Assembly: GCF_014195325.1 (NCBI RefSeq)
Contig: NZ_JACIBK010000005.1
Span: forward strand, 355,146-419,145
Direction: 5' to 3'
Source of the DNA: Rhizobium sp. BK650
GTDB lineage: Bacteria > Pseudomonadota > Alphaproteobacteria > Rhizobiales > Rhizobiaceae
Length of the DNA: 64,000 nucleotides
Of the stretch, positions 17,865-27,474 are shown piece after piece; the stretch's first letter is position 1, and each line of letters opens with the position of its first letter. Below the pieces are notes generated by a model. That model was given only the letters and a program-made list of their open reading frames with translations. It had not been told where the DNA came from and did no database searches. The position numbers and the translations under genes were made by a program.

Positions 17865-18743
17865 TCAGCGCTCCCTCACACGCAACAGCTGATATTGCAG
17901 CACCGAAACGACGACGATAATCAGGAACAGGATAACAGCGACCGCCGAGCCGAGGCCGCCATGGTTCGATCGGAAAGCCTCGCGATAGACGAGTTGCAGG
18001 AGCACGTAGGTGGAATTGAACGGCCCGCCTTCCGTCAACAGATAGACCTGATCAAAGATCTTGAGCTGCAGGATCAATTGCAGTGTCAGCACCAGTGCGG
18101 TTACCGGCCAGATCAGCGGCCAGGTGATGCGCTTGAAACATTGCCAGCGCGTTGCGCCATCGAGCATGGCCGCCTCGTAATAGTCATGGGGAATATTGCG
18201 CAATCCGGCAATGAAGAGCAGCAGATTGAAGCCGTTGGTCCACCAGACCGTCACGAGCGCCACCATCGGCATGGCCCAGATAGGGTCGCGGAAGACGCTG
18301 ATGCGCGCGCCGGTGAAGGCTTCGATGATGAACTGGGCAATGCCGAACTGCTGGTCGAGAACCCATTTCCAGATCTGGGTGACAACCGACACCGGAAGAA
18401 TATAGGGGATGAAGAAAAGCACGAGCACAAGGCTCTGCATCCAGCCTTTCAGGCGCACGACCATCAGCGCCAGTCCGAGGCCGATCAGCGTGTTCGGGAT
18501 GACAGTCAGCACGACGAAATAGCCGGTATTCCAGACCGAGGTATAGAAAAGCTTTTGGTGAAAGAGTTTCACGTAATTGTCGAAGCCCACCCATTGGCCT
18601 TCACCGACGAGCGGGGCGTCGGTAAAGCTCAAGGCGAACATCTTGTAGACCGGATAGGCAAAGACGATCGCATAGGCGATCAGGAACGGCGCGATCATGG
18701 CGATCGCCGTCAGCGTCTTGCGTCGCTTTTCAGTATTGACCAC
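17865..18743 (-). CDS. CUT1 ABC permease, MalF type (arabinoside importer)
   Basis: 292-residue permease with six predicted membrane segments and an EAA loop containing YYEAAMLDGATRWQCFKRITWPL. It is separated from the upstream binding-protein gene by 55 bp that contain a strong hairpin, and from MalG by 1 bp. Role as for its partner: translocation of an oligosaccharide across the inner membrane. Confidence 0.92.
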   Translation of the reverse strand: MVNTEKRRKTLTAIAMIAPFLIAYAIVFAYPVYKMFALSFTDAPLVGEGQWVGFDNYVKLFHQKLFYTSVWNTGYFVVLTVIPNTLIGLGLALMVVRLKGWMQSLVLVLFFIPYILPVSVVTQIWKWVLDQQFGIAQFIIEAFTGARISVFRDPIWAMPMVALVTVWWTNGFNLLLFIAGLRNIPHDYYEAAMLDGATRWQCFKRITWPLIWPVTALVLTLQLILQLKIFDQVYLLTEGGPFNSTYVLLQLVYREAFRSNHGGLGSAVAVILFLIIVVVSVLQYQLLRVRER

Positions 18744-18765
18744 AGATCATCTCCCTGGGCGAAGG

Positions 18766-18792
18766 GCTGGCCGGAGGTGCGCTCCGGCCAGC
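18766..18792 (-). other. Stem-loop just after the binding-protein gene
   Basis: Perfect 11-bp arms (GCTGGCCGGAG and complement) with a 5-base loop begin 6 bases after the binding-protein stop. There is no T tract. Such stems behind binding-protein genes commonly protect the upstream mRNA, so more receptor than permease is made; that role is inferred here. Confidence 0.6.
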
Positions 18793-18798
18793 ATCTCC

Positions 18799-20067
18799 TT
18801 ACTTCTGGTTTTCCAGCTCTTCGCGCATCTGGTCGATCGCATCTTCCGGATCGAGCTGGCCATTGAGTGCGGGAACCACGAAGTTCTGGGTTGCCTCGTA
18901 GATCGGCCCGGCGACGCCTGCGAGCTTGGAGACCGGGTCGAAGACGGCCGTATTGGCGAGCTTCGCATAGGTGGCGTTCGGCTGCATTTCCTTGAATTCC
19001 TTGCTGTCCGTCACCGGCTTATAGGCAGGGATGTGGCCCGCACTTGCCCAGGAGATCGAGTGCTCGTTCATCCAGGCGATGACCTGCAGCACGGCCTTCA
19101 GCTTTTCGGGCGTGATCGGCTTACTCTCGCTGTTTGGAACAGCGAAGGAATGCGAGTCCGCCCACGTGGCCTGCGTTCCCATAAGGTTCGGGATTTCGAT
19201 AGCACCCCATTCAAAGCCAAGATCTCCCTTCTTGGCGAGATCGACCATCGTCGGCACTTCCCAGACACCATTGATGTGCATCGCAGCCTTGCCTGAGGTA
19301 AAAAGCGCGATCGAGGCCTGATAGGAGATCAGCTTCGGCGAGTAGCCGGAGGAAACCCAGTTCGCCATGGTCTTCAGCGCCTTTACGCCGGCATCGCCGG
19401 GCAGGATCTGGTCACCGTCGATGAACTTGGCGCCCTGCTGAGACAGCAGCGTGTAGAAGACACGCCACATGGAGCCGCCTTCGTCCGTGTGCAGCGACAA
19501 CGGATATTCGACCTTGCCCGTCGCCTTGATCTTGTCGAGCGCGGCATTGAAATTATCGAGACCGTCAAGACCTTTTGGCAAACCGTCATCGCCGAGCAGC
19601 CCGGCTTCCTTCAGGATGGTCTTGTTGTAATAGAGGACGATCGAATGGACGTCGAAAGGAATGCCGTAGACCTTGTTGTCAAAGGTCGCCTGCTTCCAGG
19701 CGGAATCGACATAGTTTTCCTTTTTGATGCCGGCAGATGCCAGTTCCTCATCCGTAAAGGGCCGCAGGATGCCGGTTGGAACAGCCAGCGGATAGCGCGA
19801 CATGTGATAGGTCATGATGTCAGGCTGCTGGCCGACGGCGGCGGACGTCTGCACCTTGGTATAAAAAGGCACGCCCCATTCCAGCGTCGTCGCATTGATC
19901 TTGATGTCGGGATGCGTGTCGTTGAATTCCTTGATGAGCGCCTTCATCCGCACACCGTCGCCGCCGCCTAAGAAGTCCCACCAGGTAATGTCCGTCTGGG
20001 CGAATGCGGCTGCCGATGGCAGCAATGCGATTGCCGCCGAAACGGCAAGTTTTAAGAGCTTTCTCAC
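18799..20067 (-). CDS. Extracellular solute-binding protein, family 1 (arabinoside importer)
   Basis: Periplasmic receptor of 422 residues. The open frame extends to 20208, but the signal peptide starts VRKLLKLAVSAAIALL. AGGAGG lies 7 bases before the GTG at 20067, so that GTG start is chosen. The signal peptide is cleaved near AFA-QTDITWWD. MHINGVWEVPTM and a Trp-rich first strand are typical of CUT1 receptors. Flanked by the ATPase and permease genes. The ligand is inferred to be an arabino-oligosaccharide from the abfA gene in the same operon. Confidence 0.92.
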   Translation of the reverse strand: MRKLLKLAVSAAIALLPSAAAFAQTDITWWDFLGGGDGVRMKALIKEFNDTHPDIKINATTLEWGVPFYTKVQTSAAVGQQPDIMTYHMSRYPLAVPTGILRPFTDEELASAGIKKENYVDSAWKQATFDNKVYGIPFDVHSIVLYYNKTILKEAGLLGDDGLPKGLDGLDNFNAALDKIKATGKVEYPLSLHTDEGGSMWRVFYTLLSQQGAKFIDGDQILPGDAGVKALKTMANWVSSGYSPKLISYQASIALFTSGKAAMHINGVWEVPTMVDLAKKGDLGFEWGAIEIPNLMGTQATWADSHSFAVPNSESKPITPEKLKAVLQVIAWMNEHSISWASAGHIPAYKPVTDSKEFKEMQPNATYAKLANTAVFDPVSKLAGVAGPIYEATQNFVVPALNGQLDPEDAIDQMREELENQK

Positions 20068-20102
20068 GTTTGTTCCTCCTCTAAAGCATTGGGTTAAGCT
20101 CA

Positions 20103-20117
20103 CCCCGCGGAGCGGGG
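20103..20117 (-). other. Small GC-rich stem-loop before the binding-protein gene
   Basis: CCCCGC-GGA-GCGGGG forms a 6-bp perfect stem in the 137-bp gap between the ATPase stop and the binding-protein start. It may be a processing or pausing site; there is no T tract. Confidence 0.35.
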
Positions 20118-20204
20118 CATCTCGTGTCGCGAACCTCCTCCTAAGGCGCGCGATCACGTCTCCTGCATTTCTTTCGGTCTCCGGACGCTCCGGACACCGT
20201 TCAA

Positions 20205-21290
20205 TCAACTGAGCCTTCTGCCTTCGGCATCGAAAGCCAGCATTTCAGGCACTCTCAGCGAGAGGCTGATCTTCTCCTTCGGCTGAGGCCTGCTTTCGCG
20301 GCACTCGACGGTCATCTCCGCATTGGTTGCCGTCAGTACGTGAAGATATCCGGTGCCGCCGAGCTCTTCGGTAAACTCGGCCGTGACAGGCAGCATCAGG
20401 CCTGCGCTATCCGCGCCAAGCCCGATATGCTCGGGCCGCACGCCGACATTGATGGCCGCGCCCTCAGCGACGGGCGCGCGCGTCGGCAGCTCGAAAGCCT
20501 GACCCGGCGCATCATCGAGCTCGATGCGTGCCGATCCCTGGCCGGAAGCCACGACCTTGCCTTTGAGGAAATTCATCCCCGGCGAACCGATAAAGCCGGC
20601 GACAAACATGTTCTGCGGATTGCGGTAGAGTTCCAGCGGTGCGCCGACCTGCTGGACAACGCCTTCCTTCAAGACGACGATCTTGTCGGCGAGCGTCATC
20701 GCCTCGACCTGATCATGGGTGACATAGATCATCGTCGCCCCGATCTGCCGGTGCAGGCGGGCAATTTCCATGCGCATCTTCACGCGCAGTTCCGCGTCAA
20801 GGTTGGAGAGCGGCTCGTCGAACAGGAAAACCCGCGGCTCACGCACGATGGCGCGGCCGATCGCCACGCGTTGGCGTTGGCCGCCGGAGAGCTGGCTCGG
20901 CTTATGTTGGAGATAGTCGGTCAGACGCAGGATATCGGCAGCCGCCTTCACCTTCTCCTGAATCTCCGCCTTCGGCCGTTTGGCGATCGACAGGCTGAAG
21001 GCCATATTCTCGAAAACCGAAAGATGTGGATAAAGGGCATAGGACTGGAAGACCATGGCGACGCCGCGCTTCGATGCCTCCCGATGGGTCACATCCTCAT
21101 TCTCAATCCTGATCTGCCCGCCGCTCGTTTCCTCGAGCCCGGCAATCATTCTCAGCAGCGTCGATTTTCCGCAGCCGGAAGGGCCGACGAAAACGGCAAA
21201 CTCGCCCTGCTTGATCTCGATATCGACGCCGTGAATGACAGCGAAAGAGCCGAACGACTTCCTGACGTCAGTCAGTTTGATCCCAGACAT
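20205..21290 (-). CDS. CUT1 sugar ABC ATPase (UgpC/MsmK type)
   Basis: 361-residue ATPase from MSGIKLTDVRKSFG. GGGAGG stands 4 bases before this ATG, so the longer frame to 21347 is rejected. Walker A GPSGCGKST, signature LSGGQRQRVAIGRA, Walker B VFLFDEP and the H-loop VTHD are intact. A TOBE domain with GVRPEHIGL fills the C-terminus. It lies 62 bp after the arabinofuranosidase gene and energises the MalF/MalG pair encoded downstream. Confidence 0.93.
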   Translation of the reverse strand: MSGIKLTDVRKSFGSFAVIHGVDIEIKQGEFAVFVGPSGCGKSTLLRMIAGLEETSGGQIRIENEDVTHREASKRGVAMVFQSYALYPHLSVFENMAFSLSIAKRPKAEIQEKVKAAADILRLTDYLQHKPSQLSGGQRQRVAIGRAIVREPRVFLFDEPLSNLDAELRVKMRMEIARLHRQIGATMIYVTHDQVEAMTLADKIVVLKEGVVQQVGAPLELYRNPQNMFVAGFIGSPGMNFLKGKVVASGQGSARIELDDAPGQAFELPTRAPVAEGAAINVGVRPEHIGLGADSAGLMLPVTAEFTEELGGTGYLHVLTATNAEMTVECRESRPQPKEKISLSLRVPEMLAFDAEGRRLS

Positions 21291-21352
21291 ATATCCTCCC
21301 GATTGGCACTTCAGACGGGGCAGCCTCCTCCGCTGCCCCGATGGCAATCAGC

Positions 21353-22873
21353 TCACGCCGCGGCTACGGAGAGCAGGATGAAATGATAGGATTTCGCTGG
21401 CAGCGACCCGGTGAGCCTGCCCTCGTCGGTGACCTGCAGGCCGGACCCTGCCTTCGGCACGATGCGGTTCTGATCCTCGACAGAGTTGCGGGCCTTGAGA
21501 TCGTCGCCCACCATCGTGTGATGCTGGACGACCTTCGCGCCCTTGAAGCCCTGCAGGGCGATGTCGAGGTCGATCGCCTCGTCGAGGCTGCGGTTGATTG
21601 CAAAGAGCGCCATGCTCTTGCCGTCGTCGTGCAGCACGGCCGAGAGATCGAGATAGGGAACGTCCTGAGCTACCTCGCAATCATAGGTCGGACCGGACGA
21701 GGATACCGCCAGCGCAGTGCCGCGCCCGTATTTCGAGGCGAACTGCAGCGGGTAGTAGATCGACTGGCGCCAGGCCGGACCACCCGCCTTGGTCAGGATC
21801 GGGGCGATGACGTTGACGAGCTGCGCCATGCAGGCGATCTTGACGCGGTCGGAGCGGCGGATGAAAACGTTGATGAGCGAGGCGACGAAGATCGCATCCT
21901 CGAGATTGTAGAGCTCTTCGAGCAGCGGTGGGGCTTCCGGCCAATCCCAGTTCTTGTAGCGCTGATCGTCTTCCTTGCGGTCGTGGTACCAGACGTTCCA
22001 TTCGTCGAAGCAGATTTTCACGTCGCGCTTGGAGCGCTTCTTCGCCTTGATATAGTCGATGACGCCACCGATCGTGACGATATAGCGATCGAGCTCTATC
22101 GCCTTGGCATAGTAGTTCAGCGTATCGTTTTCTTCATTGCCGAAATACTTGTGCAGCGAGATGTAGTCGACGCTGTCGTAGCTCGCGTCGAGAACCTGCG
22201 CTTCCCATTCGGGATAGGTCTTCATCTTATCGTTCGACGAGCCGCAGACCACGGTTTCGAGCGTCTTGTCGAAATATTTGAAGGCCTTGCTGACTTCATT
22301 GGCAAGCAGACCATATTCCGTCGCGGTCTTATGGCCGACCTGCCAGGGGCCGTCCATCTCATTGCCAAGGCACCAGATGCGGACATTGTGCGGGTCCTTG
22401 TATCCGTGCTTGGCGCGCAGGTCGCTCCAATAGGTGCCACCCGGATGATTACAATATTCGAGGAAATTACGGGCGTCGTTCAAGCCGCGCGAACCGAGGT
22501 TCATGGCCAGCATCATCTCAGTCTTGGCGAGCTTCGACCAATCGGCGAATTCGTTGACGCCCATCTGGTTGGTCTCACGCGTGCGCCAGGCGAGGTCAAG
22601 GCGCGTCGGGCGCTGTTCTCGCGGCCCGATGCCATCTTCCCAATGGTAGGCTGAGACGAAATTGCCGCCGGGATAACGCACGATCGGCATATCGAGATCG
22701 CGCACCATATCAAGAACGTCGCTACGGAACCCGTCCTTATCAGCGTTTTCATGACCCGGCTCGTAGATACCAGTGTATACGGCGCGACCCATATGCTCCA
22801 GGAAGGAGCCGTAAACACGCTTGTCAACGTTCGAAATCGTAAATTCCCTGTTCAGGGTCGCCTTAGCCTGCAT
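21353..22873 (-). CDS. abfA: Alpha-L-arabinofuranosidase, GH51
   Basis: 506-residue cytoplasmic glycosidase (no signal peptide) that releases L-arabinofuranose from arabinan or arabinoxylan oligosaccharides with retention of configuration. The acid/base Glu is in WCLGNEMDGPW and the nucleophile Glu in CFDEWNVWYH, both as in GH51. The N-terminus ISNVDKRVYGSFLEHMGRAVYTGIY is also family-typical, and the length matches. It is the first gene of a six-gene leftward operon with a CUT1 importer and an ArsR-type regulator. The pathway is thus uptake of the oligomer first and hydrolysis inside the cell. Confidence 0.96.
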   Translation of the reverse strand: MQAKATLNREFTISNVDKRVYGSFLEHMGRAVYTGIYEPGHENADKDGFRSDVLDMVRDLDMPIVRYPGGNFVSAYHWEDGIGPREQRPTRLDLAWRTRETNQMGVNEFADWSKLAKTEMMLAMNLGSRGLNDARNFLEYCNHPGGTYWSDLRAKHGYKDPHNVRIWCLGNEMDGPWQVGHKTATEYGLLANEVSKAFKYFDKTLETVVCGSSNDKMKTYPEWEAQVLDASYDSVDYISLHKYFGNEENDTLNYYAKAIELDRYIVTIGGVIDYIKAKKRSKRDVKICFDEWNVWYHDRKEDDQRYKNWDWPEAPPLLEELYNLEDAIFVASLINVFIRRSDRVKIACMAQLVNVIAPILTKAGGPAWRQSIYYPLQFASKYGRGTALAVSSSGPTYDCEVAQDVPYLDLSAVLHDDGKSMALFAINRSLDEAIDLDIALQGFKGAKVVQHHTMVGDDLKARNSVEDQNRIVPKAGSGLQVTDEGRLTGSLPAKSYHFILLSVAAA

Positions 22874-23129
22874 GGATGTTCCTCGTTTATTGAATTTGAT
22901 TTTTGCAGAAGCTAAGCTTGGAATTTTTTTAAATCAAGTAATATGTTTTGTATCATAAAAACAGATTTACTAACCTGGATGGGCCCCGAAATCTGTGAAG
23001 AGCCTGCCTGTCCGAGCGACTGCAATCTGGCACGAGCTCGGTAAACGCCGCCGCCAACCAATGGCTCGAAGGGCGGGAACAAATTTCTCATCTGCGACGT
23101 TGTGGCGCCCGGGACAGGAGGAGCAAAAA

Positions 23130-23372
23130 ATGCCCAACACGCAATGGAACGAACCCGTCGAAATCGTATTCGGTCACGCGGGGTCCCGAATCGTTACGGG
23201 CCCGTTCGACGCGCTTATCTATCTCCACGACATGTGGCCGCAGCGAACGGGAGCCAAATTCGTCAAGGCAAGCAATGCCTGCAAAGGTGCGGTCGAGGGA
23301 CGCGTGAGCATGGAAACGGCCAGGGCAGATTTTCTCGCCGCGGCGGAAGAAGCAAAGCTGACCAAGCACTGA
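23130..23372 (+). CDS. DUF982-domain small protein
   Basis: 80-residue cytoplasmic protein of the DUF982 type, common as multiple paralogues in rhizobia and of unknown function. WNEPVEIVFG, VTGPFDALIYLHDMWP and ARADFLAAAEEA are the recognisable parts. AGGAGG at 23117-23122 precedes the ATG at 23130, so a longer frame opening at 22995 is not used. The region from 22874 to 23129 holds the divergent promoters of this gene and abfA; I could not assign boxes. Confidence 0.8.
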   Translation: MPNTQWNEPVEIVFGHAGSRIVTGPFDALIYLHDMWPQRTGAKFVKASNACKGAVEGRVSMETARADFLAAAEEAKLTKH

Positions 23373-23429
23373 ACCTTTTCGAGCGGATGTGCAGACCACG
23401 CCCGCTCTTTCGCAACAGAGGGAGGCTCA

Positions 23430-23672
23430 ATGCGCGCCTTGTTGATATCGCTCCTATGCCTGGCAACAACGCCGGGTCTCGTGGTCCCGGCCATGTCTGC
23501 CGACATGATACAAGGTTATCAGCGGCCGCCGGTCGTCAAGCATCGTTCAAGGCCCGTCATTCGGGCCCATTACGTCGAGCACCGGCGCCTCGATTGCAGC
23601 GATATGATTGTCGAATATCGCTACATACCGCACACCGAGATCGTGACCGTGTGCCATCCCATCAGATGGTAA
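23430..23672 (+). CDS. Small secreted protein of unknown function
   Basis: 80 residues with a clear signal peptide (MRALLISLLCLATTPGLVVPA, cleavage near SA-DMIQ). The short mature part is rich in His, Arg and Tyr and contains two Cys residues that could form one disulfide (DCSDM and VCHPIRW). It resembles small periplasmic proteins found in many rhizobia. It lies 57 bp after the DUF982 gene. No function can be assigned. Confidence 0.65.
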   Translation: MRALLISLLCLATTPGLVVPAMSADMIQGYQRPPVVKHRSRPVIRAHYVEHRRLDCSDMIVEYRYIPHTEIVTVCHPIRW

Positions 23673-23699
23673 AGAAAGCCCTTCAGGATCATGCGCTCG

Positions 23700-25334
23700 T
23701 CAGGCCTGCCGCAATGTCCTCGCCAGCGTCTGGAGTTGCTTGAAACCTTCATAACGCTTCGCATGAAGATCGGCGACCATGCCTTGCGTCGGCGGATAAG
23801 TCTCCGCGGCGGTCGAGAGTTTCGTCATTGCCGCACGCACATCGGCAAACAGCCCACCGGCAACAGCGCCCAGGATGGCAGCGCCCAGCAGGACCGGCTC
23901 TTCGGCCGTCGTCGCGACCACTGGCTTTCCGCTCGCATCGGCAAGGATCTGGCGCACGAAATGGTGCTGGCCGGCACCGCCGCTGATGACGACATTGTCG
24001 ACGATAACACCGGCATCGGCTTGCGCGTCGATGATTTGTCTCAGGCCATATCCGATACCGCACAGGCCGGCGACATAAAGCCAGACCAGACTGTCGAGAT
24101 CCCGTTCCATATCAAGCCCGGCGATAACGGCGCGGGCATGCGGATCGGCAAAGGGCGCGCGATTGCCGAGAAATTCTGGAACCACATGCAGGCCGGCAAC
24201 GAACTTGACAGCTTCTGAAGCGTGGCCAGCCTTCTGTGCTGCCATGTCGGCGAGCAAGACCGGCAGTGGAACGCCATTGGCGTTAGACAGCTCACTGGCC
24301 TCACCGGCGGCCGGATGGAAGGACAGCAACTGGTCGATGGCGGCGCCTGCCGCGCTCTGGCCGCCCTCATTCAGCCACATGCCTGGCACCATCGCCGAAT
24401 AATAGGGACCCCAGACACCGGGCACAAAGGCCGGCTCTAGCGTCGAGGTCATGGTGCAGGACGAGGTGCCGAAGACGTAGCCGAGATTGGCCTGGGGGCC
24501 CGACCCGATGCCGACGGTTCCGAGCCCGCCTGCATGGGCATCGATCAGGCCGGCAGCGACGGCGGTTCCCTCAACGAGCCCAAGTTCCTCTGCCGCAACC
24601 GCCGTCAGCCCCTGGCCAAGCGCAAACCCCGGCTCGACGATCGCCTGGCCGATGCGCGCAAAGCCGTCGTCGGCGAGTAGGCCAAGACCGATCTGATGGA
24701 AGTATGATGCGTCCCAGCGCTTCTCATGGGCAAGGTAGGTCCATTTGCAGGTGACCGTGCAGGTGGAACGCGACAGATCGCCCGTCGCCCGCCAGGTCAG
24801 GAAATCAGCCAAATCGAAGAATTGCCAGGCGGCTTGGAAAACCTGCGGGCGGTTCTCCTTCAGCCAGAGCAGCTTCGGCGTTTCCATCTCGGGCGAGATG
24901 CGACCGCCGACATAGTGCAGCACGTCGTGACCAAGCGCATTGATGCGTTCTGCCTGGGGGACGGCACGGTGGTCCATCCAGACGATGATATTGCGGTTGG
25001 GATCTTCGGACGGGCCGACGGCAAGCGGCTTGCCGCCCTCGCCGAGCACGACGAGCGAGCAGGTGGCGTCGAAACCGAGACCCGCTACGGATGCGGGATC
25101 GATGCCGCTTTCGTGAACGACCTCACGAACAGCTGCGCAGACAGCAGTCCAGATCTCGTTGCTCGACTGCTCGACAATGGCGCCCGGCTCGTGAAACAGC
25201 GTGATATCCCGCTTGGCGGATACAAGCATCCGGCCATCAAGGTCGAACAGGCCGGCGCGGGCGCTGCCGGTGCCGACATCGACGCCGATGACATGCTTGG
25301 CACCCGCTGATGGCGTGTGTGAAGTGTCGCTCAT
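23700..25334 (-). CDS. FGGY-family carbohydrate kinase (ribulokinase-like)
   Basis: 544-residue sugar kinase. The ATP-binding IGVDVGTGSARAGLFD is near residues 16-31, the catalytic-base region reads LIDAHAGGLGTVG, and the second phosphate motif is ISGGAGQHHFVRQIL. The frame opens at a TTG (25349), but the ATG at 25334 is preferred. Residues such as IVWMDHRA and FFDLADFLTWRATG place it in the ribulose/ribitol branch of the family. It is the final gene of the module with an SDR dehydrogenase and an RbsC-type importer. A likely scheme is polyol oxidised to ketose by the SDR, then phosphorylated here. Confidence 0.88.
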   Translation of the reverse strand: MSDTSHTPSAGAKHVIGVDVGTGSARAGLFDLDGRMLVSAKRDITLFHEPGAIVEQSSNEIWTAVCAAVREVVHESGIDPASVAGLGFDATCSLVVLGEGGKPLAVGPSEDPNRNIIVWMDHRAVPQAERINALGHDVLHYVGGRISPEMETPKLLWLKENRPQVFQAAWQFFDLADFLTWRATGDLSRSTCTVTCKWTYLAHEKRWDASYFHQIGLGLLADDGFARIGQAIVEPGFALGQGLTAVAAEELGLVEGTAVAAGLIDAHAGGLGTVGIGSGPQANLGYVFGTSSCTMTSTLEPAFVPGVWGPYYSAMVPGMWLNEGGQSAAGAAIDQLLSFHPAAGEASELSNANGVPLPVLLADMAAQKAGHASEAVKFVAGLHVVPEFLGNRAPFADPHARAVIAGLDMERDLDSLVWLYVAGLCGIGYGLRQIIDAQADAGVIVDNVVISGGAGQHHFVRQILADASGKPVVATTAEEPVLLGAAILGAVAGGLFADVRAAMTKLSTAAETYPPTQGMVADLHAKRYEGFKQLQTLARTLRQA

Positions 25335-25428
25335 GATCTCTCGATTCAAATCGGCAGTTTCAGGTTCTAGAGCATGTCCGTTTTCTTCAAATGACAGGCA
25401 AGCCCCATCTCTTTGTTTTCACGCAATT

Positions 25429-25455
25429 GCAGCAAACCGCTACGCGCTTTGCTGC
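25429..25455. repeat. Rhizobial-type intergenic hairpin (RIME-like)
   Basis: Perfect 8-bp arms, GCAGCAAA and TTTGCTGC, surround CCGCTACGCGC. With the flanking CTTTGTTTTCACGCAATT, this resembles a dispersed intergenic element familiar from rhizobial genomes. It sits in the 126-bp gap between the kinase and dehydrogenase genes. The assignment is from memory of the element, not from a search. Confidence 0.45.
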
Positions 25456-25460
25456 CAATC

Positions 25461-26189
25461 TCAGAGGTCGACGCTGTTGGGCAGGATGACCAGATCGCGG
25501 ACCGTCACATTGCGCGGCCGCGACAGCATGAAGAGCACGGCATCGGCGACCTCCTTCGGCTGCATTAAGCTGCCATTGGCGAGCGCCTCTTCCATCTTGG
25601 CCTTCGGCCAATCGTCGAGCAGAGCGGTGACGACCGGTCCCGGCAGCACGGCGCCGACCCGAACGCCATGCTGGGCGACCTGGCGTCGGGTGGAGTGGAC
25701 GAAGGCCTGAACGGCGAATTTCGAGGCCGTATAGATCGGCTCCCAGACGACCGGCACGACGCCTGCAATCGAACTCGTGAAGAGAATGTCGCCGAACTTC
25801 TGCGCGATCATGTGCGGCAGCACTGCATGGACCGAGCGGAAGGCGGCGTTGATGTTAAGGTTGAGCATGCGGTCCCAGGCATCAGGATCGCCTTCGGCGA
25901 TGGGGCCGCCGATATAGGCACCGGCATTGGCGTGGAAAATGTCGAGACGGCCGGCCAATTCTAAAATGCGCGGCAGCATGCCGGAGACCTGAGGACCGTC
26001 GAGAAGATCGACGACGAGCGGCAGAGCGCCCTCGCCGATCTCCCTGCAGAGCGCCTCAAGCTTGTCCTTGGCACGATCGACGAGCACGACCGTTGCGCCC
26101 TCGGCATGGAGTGTGCGGGCGCATTCAAGGCCGATTCCCGATGCCGCACCGGTGATGGCGGCAACCTTGCCCTTCATGAGGTCAGTCAT
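25461..26189 (-). CDS. Short-chain dehydrogenase/reductase, probable polyol dehydrogenase
   Basis: 242-residue NAD(P)-dependent oxidoreductase. The Rossmann motif TGAASGIG is near residue 15, with NAG in FHANAG. The catalytic Ser is in TSSIAGV and the Tyr-X3-Lys in YTASK. AAGGAG stands 7 bases before the ATG at 26189; the frame extending to 26252 lacks this. Asp in VLVDRAKD, at the end of the second strand, favours NAD over NADP. It lies between the sugar kinase and importer genes, so it probably oxidises an imported pentitol or similar polyol. Confidence 0.88.
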   Translation of the reverse strand: MTDLMKGKVAAITGAASGIGLECARTLHAEGATVVLVDRAKDKLEALCREIGEGALPLVVDLLDGPQVSGMLPRILELAGRLDIFHANAGAYIGGPIAEGDPDAWDRMLNLNINAAFRSVHAVLPHMIAQKFGDILFTSSIAGVVPVVWEPIYTASKFAVQAFVHSTRRQVAQHGVRVGAVLPGPVVTALLDDWPKAKMEEALANGSLMQPKEVADAVLFMLSRPRNVTVRDLVILPNSVDL

Positions 26190-26214
26190 GCAAATACTCC
26201 TTGAGAATGTGTCA

Positions 26215-27474
26215 TCAGGCGCGGCCGTGACTGACACGGGATCGGCGGGCAAGTGAATCGACGATGACGGCGATCGCGAGAACAGCGCCTGTGATCATGT
26301 AGCGAAGCGACGAACTGAGGTTGAGAAGCGTCAGCCCGTTGGAAATCGCCTGGATGACGATGATACCAAGCAGGGCCGAATAGGCGCTGCCACGGCCGCC
26401 GAACAGGCTGGTGCCGCCGATAACCGCCGCCGCAATGGCGTTGAGGTTTACGTCGCCGGTGCCGGCCTGCTGGCTGGAGGAGGCGAGCCGCGAGGCGGAC
26501 AGAATGCCGCCGATCGTGGCAAGCGTCGAGCAGAGCACGAAGGCGCTGAGGTAGATGCGGCGCACATTGATGCCGGCGCGCCGCGCTGCTTCGCGATTGC
26601 CGCCGACGGCAAACATCGAGCGTCCCCATTTGGTACGGGTCAGCCCATAATTCAGGATAATAGCAATGGCGACGAAGAGACCGAACATCCACGGCACGCC
26701 GCGGCCGAGATTGAGATAATAGACGGCAAATTCGAGAGCTGCTGTCAGCACGATTGCTTTGATCGCCAGCGCACCAACGGGAGGCGACGAGAGATTGGAC
26801 GCCTGGCGCTGGCGGCGCTTGCGCATTTCATTGACGACAAGGGTGATACCCGGCAGCAGTGCCAGCAGATAGGATAGCCAGTCGGGCATGACGAGGATCT
26901 GGCCGAAGCGGACGAGCGGCGAGGCATAGGGTAGATTGATGCTCCCTGTCGGTCCAAGGATATAGAGCTGCATGCCGAGGAGCGCGAGCAGGCCGGCAAG
27001 CGTGGCGACGAAGCTTGGCATGCCGAGCCTGTTATAAAGCACCGCGTAGAGCGAGCCGACGACAATGCCGGCAACGATTGCAACCAGGATCGCCAGCGGG
27101 ATCGGCCAGCCCATATTGACCCAGAGCACGCCGAGAATGGCGGAGGAAAGCCCACTCATCGAGCCGACCGATAGATCGATCTCGCCGAGCATCAGTACGC
27201 AGACGATACCGAGCGAGATGACGCCAACAGTGGCGCAGTCGAACAGCAGGTTGACGAGGTTATTGGGCGCCAGGAACACCGGGTTGAGCAGCGAAAAGAC
27301 CGTCGAAATGACGATTAGGCCGACGAAAACCGGCAGCATGCCGAGATCGCCCGAGCGGACGCGGTCGAAGAAGGCCTTGACCATGCCTGTAACATTGTCG
27401 TCGTGGCGCACCCGTTCGTCGCTGCGGTCAAGCGCGGCCGGCTGGCGGATAGTCTCTGACATCTTCTGGCTCAT
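26215..27474 (-). CDS. Ribose/xylose-type ABC permease (RbsC/XylH family)
   Basis: 419-residue inner-membrane permease of the CUT2 class with about ten hydrophobic segments. [16 protein letters not shown] and [12 protein letters not shown] are family hallmarks. The length is closer to XylH than RbsC because of a charged cytoplasmic loop ([12 protein letters not shown]) in the middle. Its start overlaps the ATPase gene by 4 bp. It transports the ligand delivered by the binding protein encoded two genes upstream. Confidence 0.92.
   Translation of the reverse strand: MSQKMSETIRQPAALDRSDERVRHDDNVTGMVKAFFDRVRSGDLGMLPVFVGLIVISTVFSLLNPVFLAPNNLVNLLFDCATVGVISLGIVCVLMLGEIDLSVGSMSGLSSAILGVLWVNMGWPIPLAILVAIVAGIVVGSLYAVLYNRLGMPSFVATLAGLLALLGMQLYILGPTGSINLPYASPLVRFGQILVMPDWLSYLLALLPGITLVVNEMRKRRQRQASNLSSPPVGALAIKAIVLTAALEFAVYYLNLGRGVPWMFGLFVAIAIILNYGLTRTKWGRSMFAVGGNREAARRAGINVRRIYLSAFVLCSTLATIGGILSASRLASSSQQAGTGDVNLNAIAAAVIGGTSLFGGRGSAYSALLGIIVIQAISNGLTLLNLSSSLRYMITGAVLAIAVIVDSLARRSRVSHGRA

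Noticed and set aside
21341..22654. 437-codon open frame opposite abfA
   Set aside because: Shadow of the GH51 gene caused by high GC; composition and motifs support only the minus strand.
22874..23129. AT-rich gap between abfA and the DUF982 gene as a repressor site
   Set aside because: Runs of A and T are evident but no convincing inverted repeat or promoter pair could be fixed.
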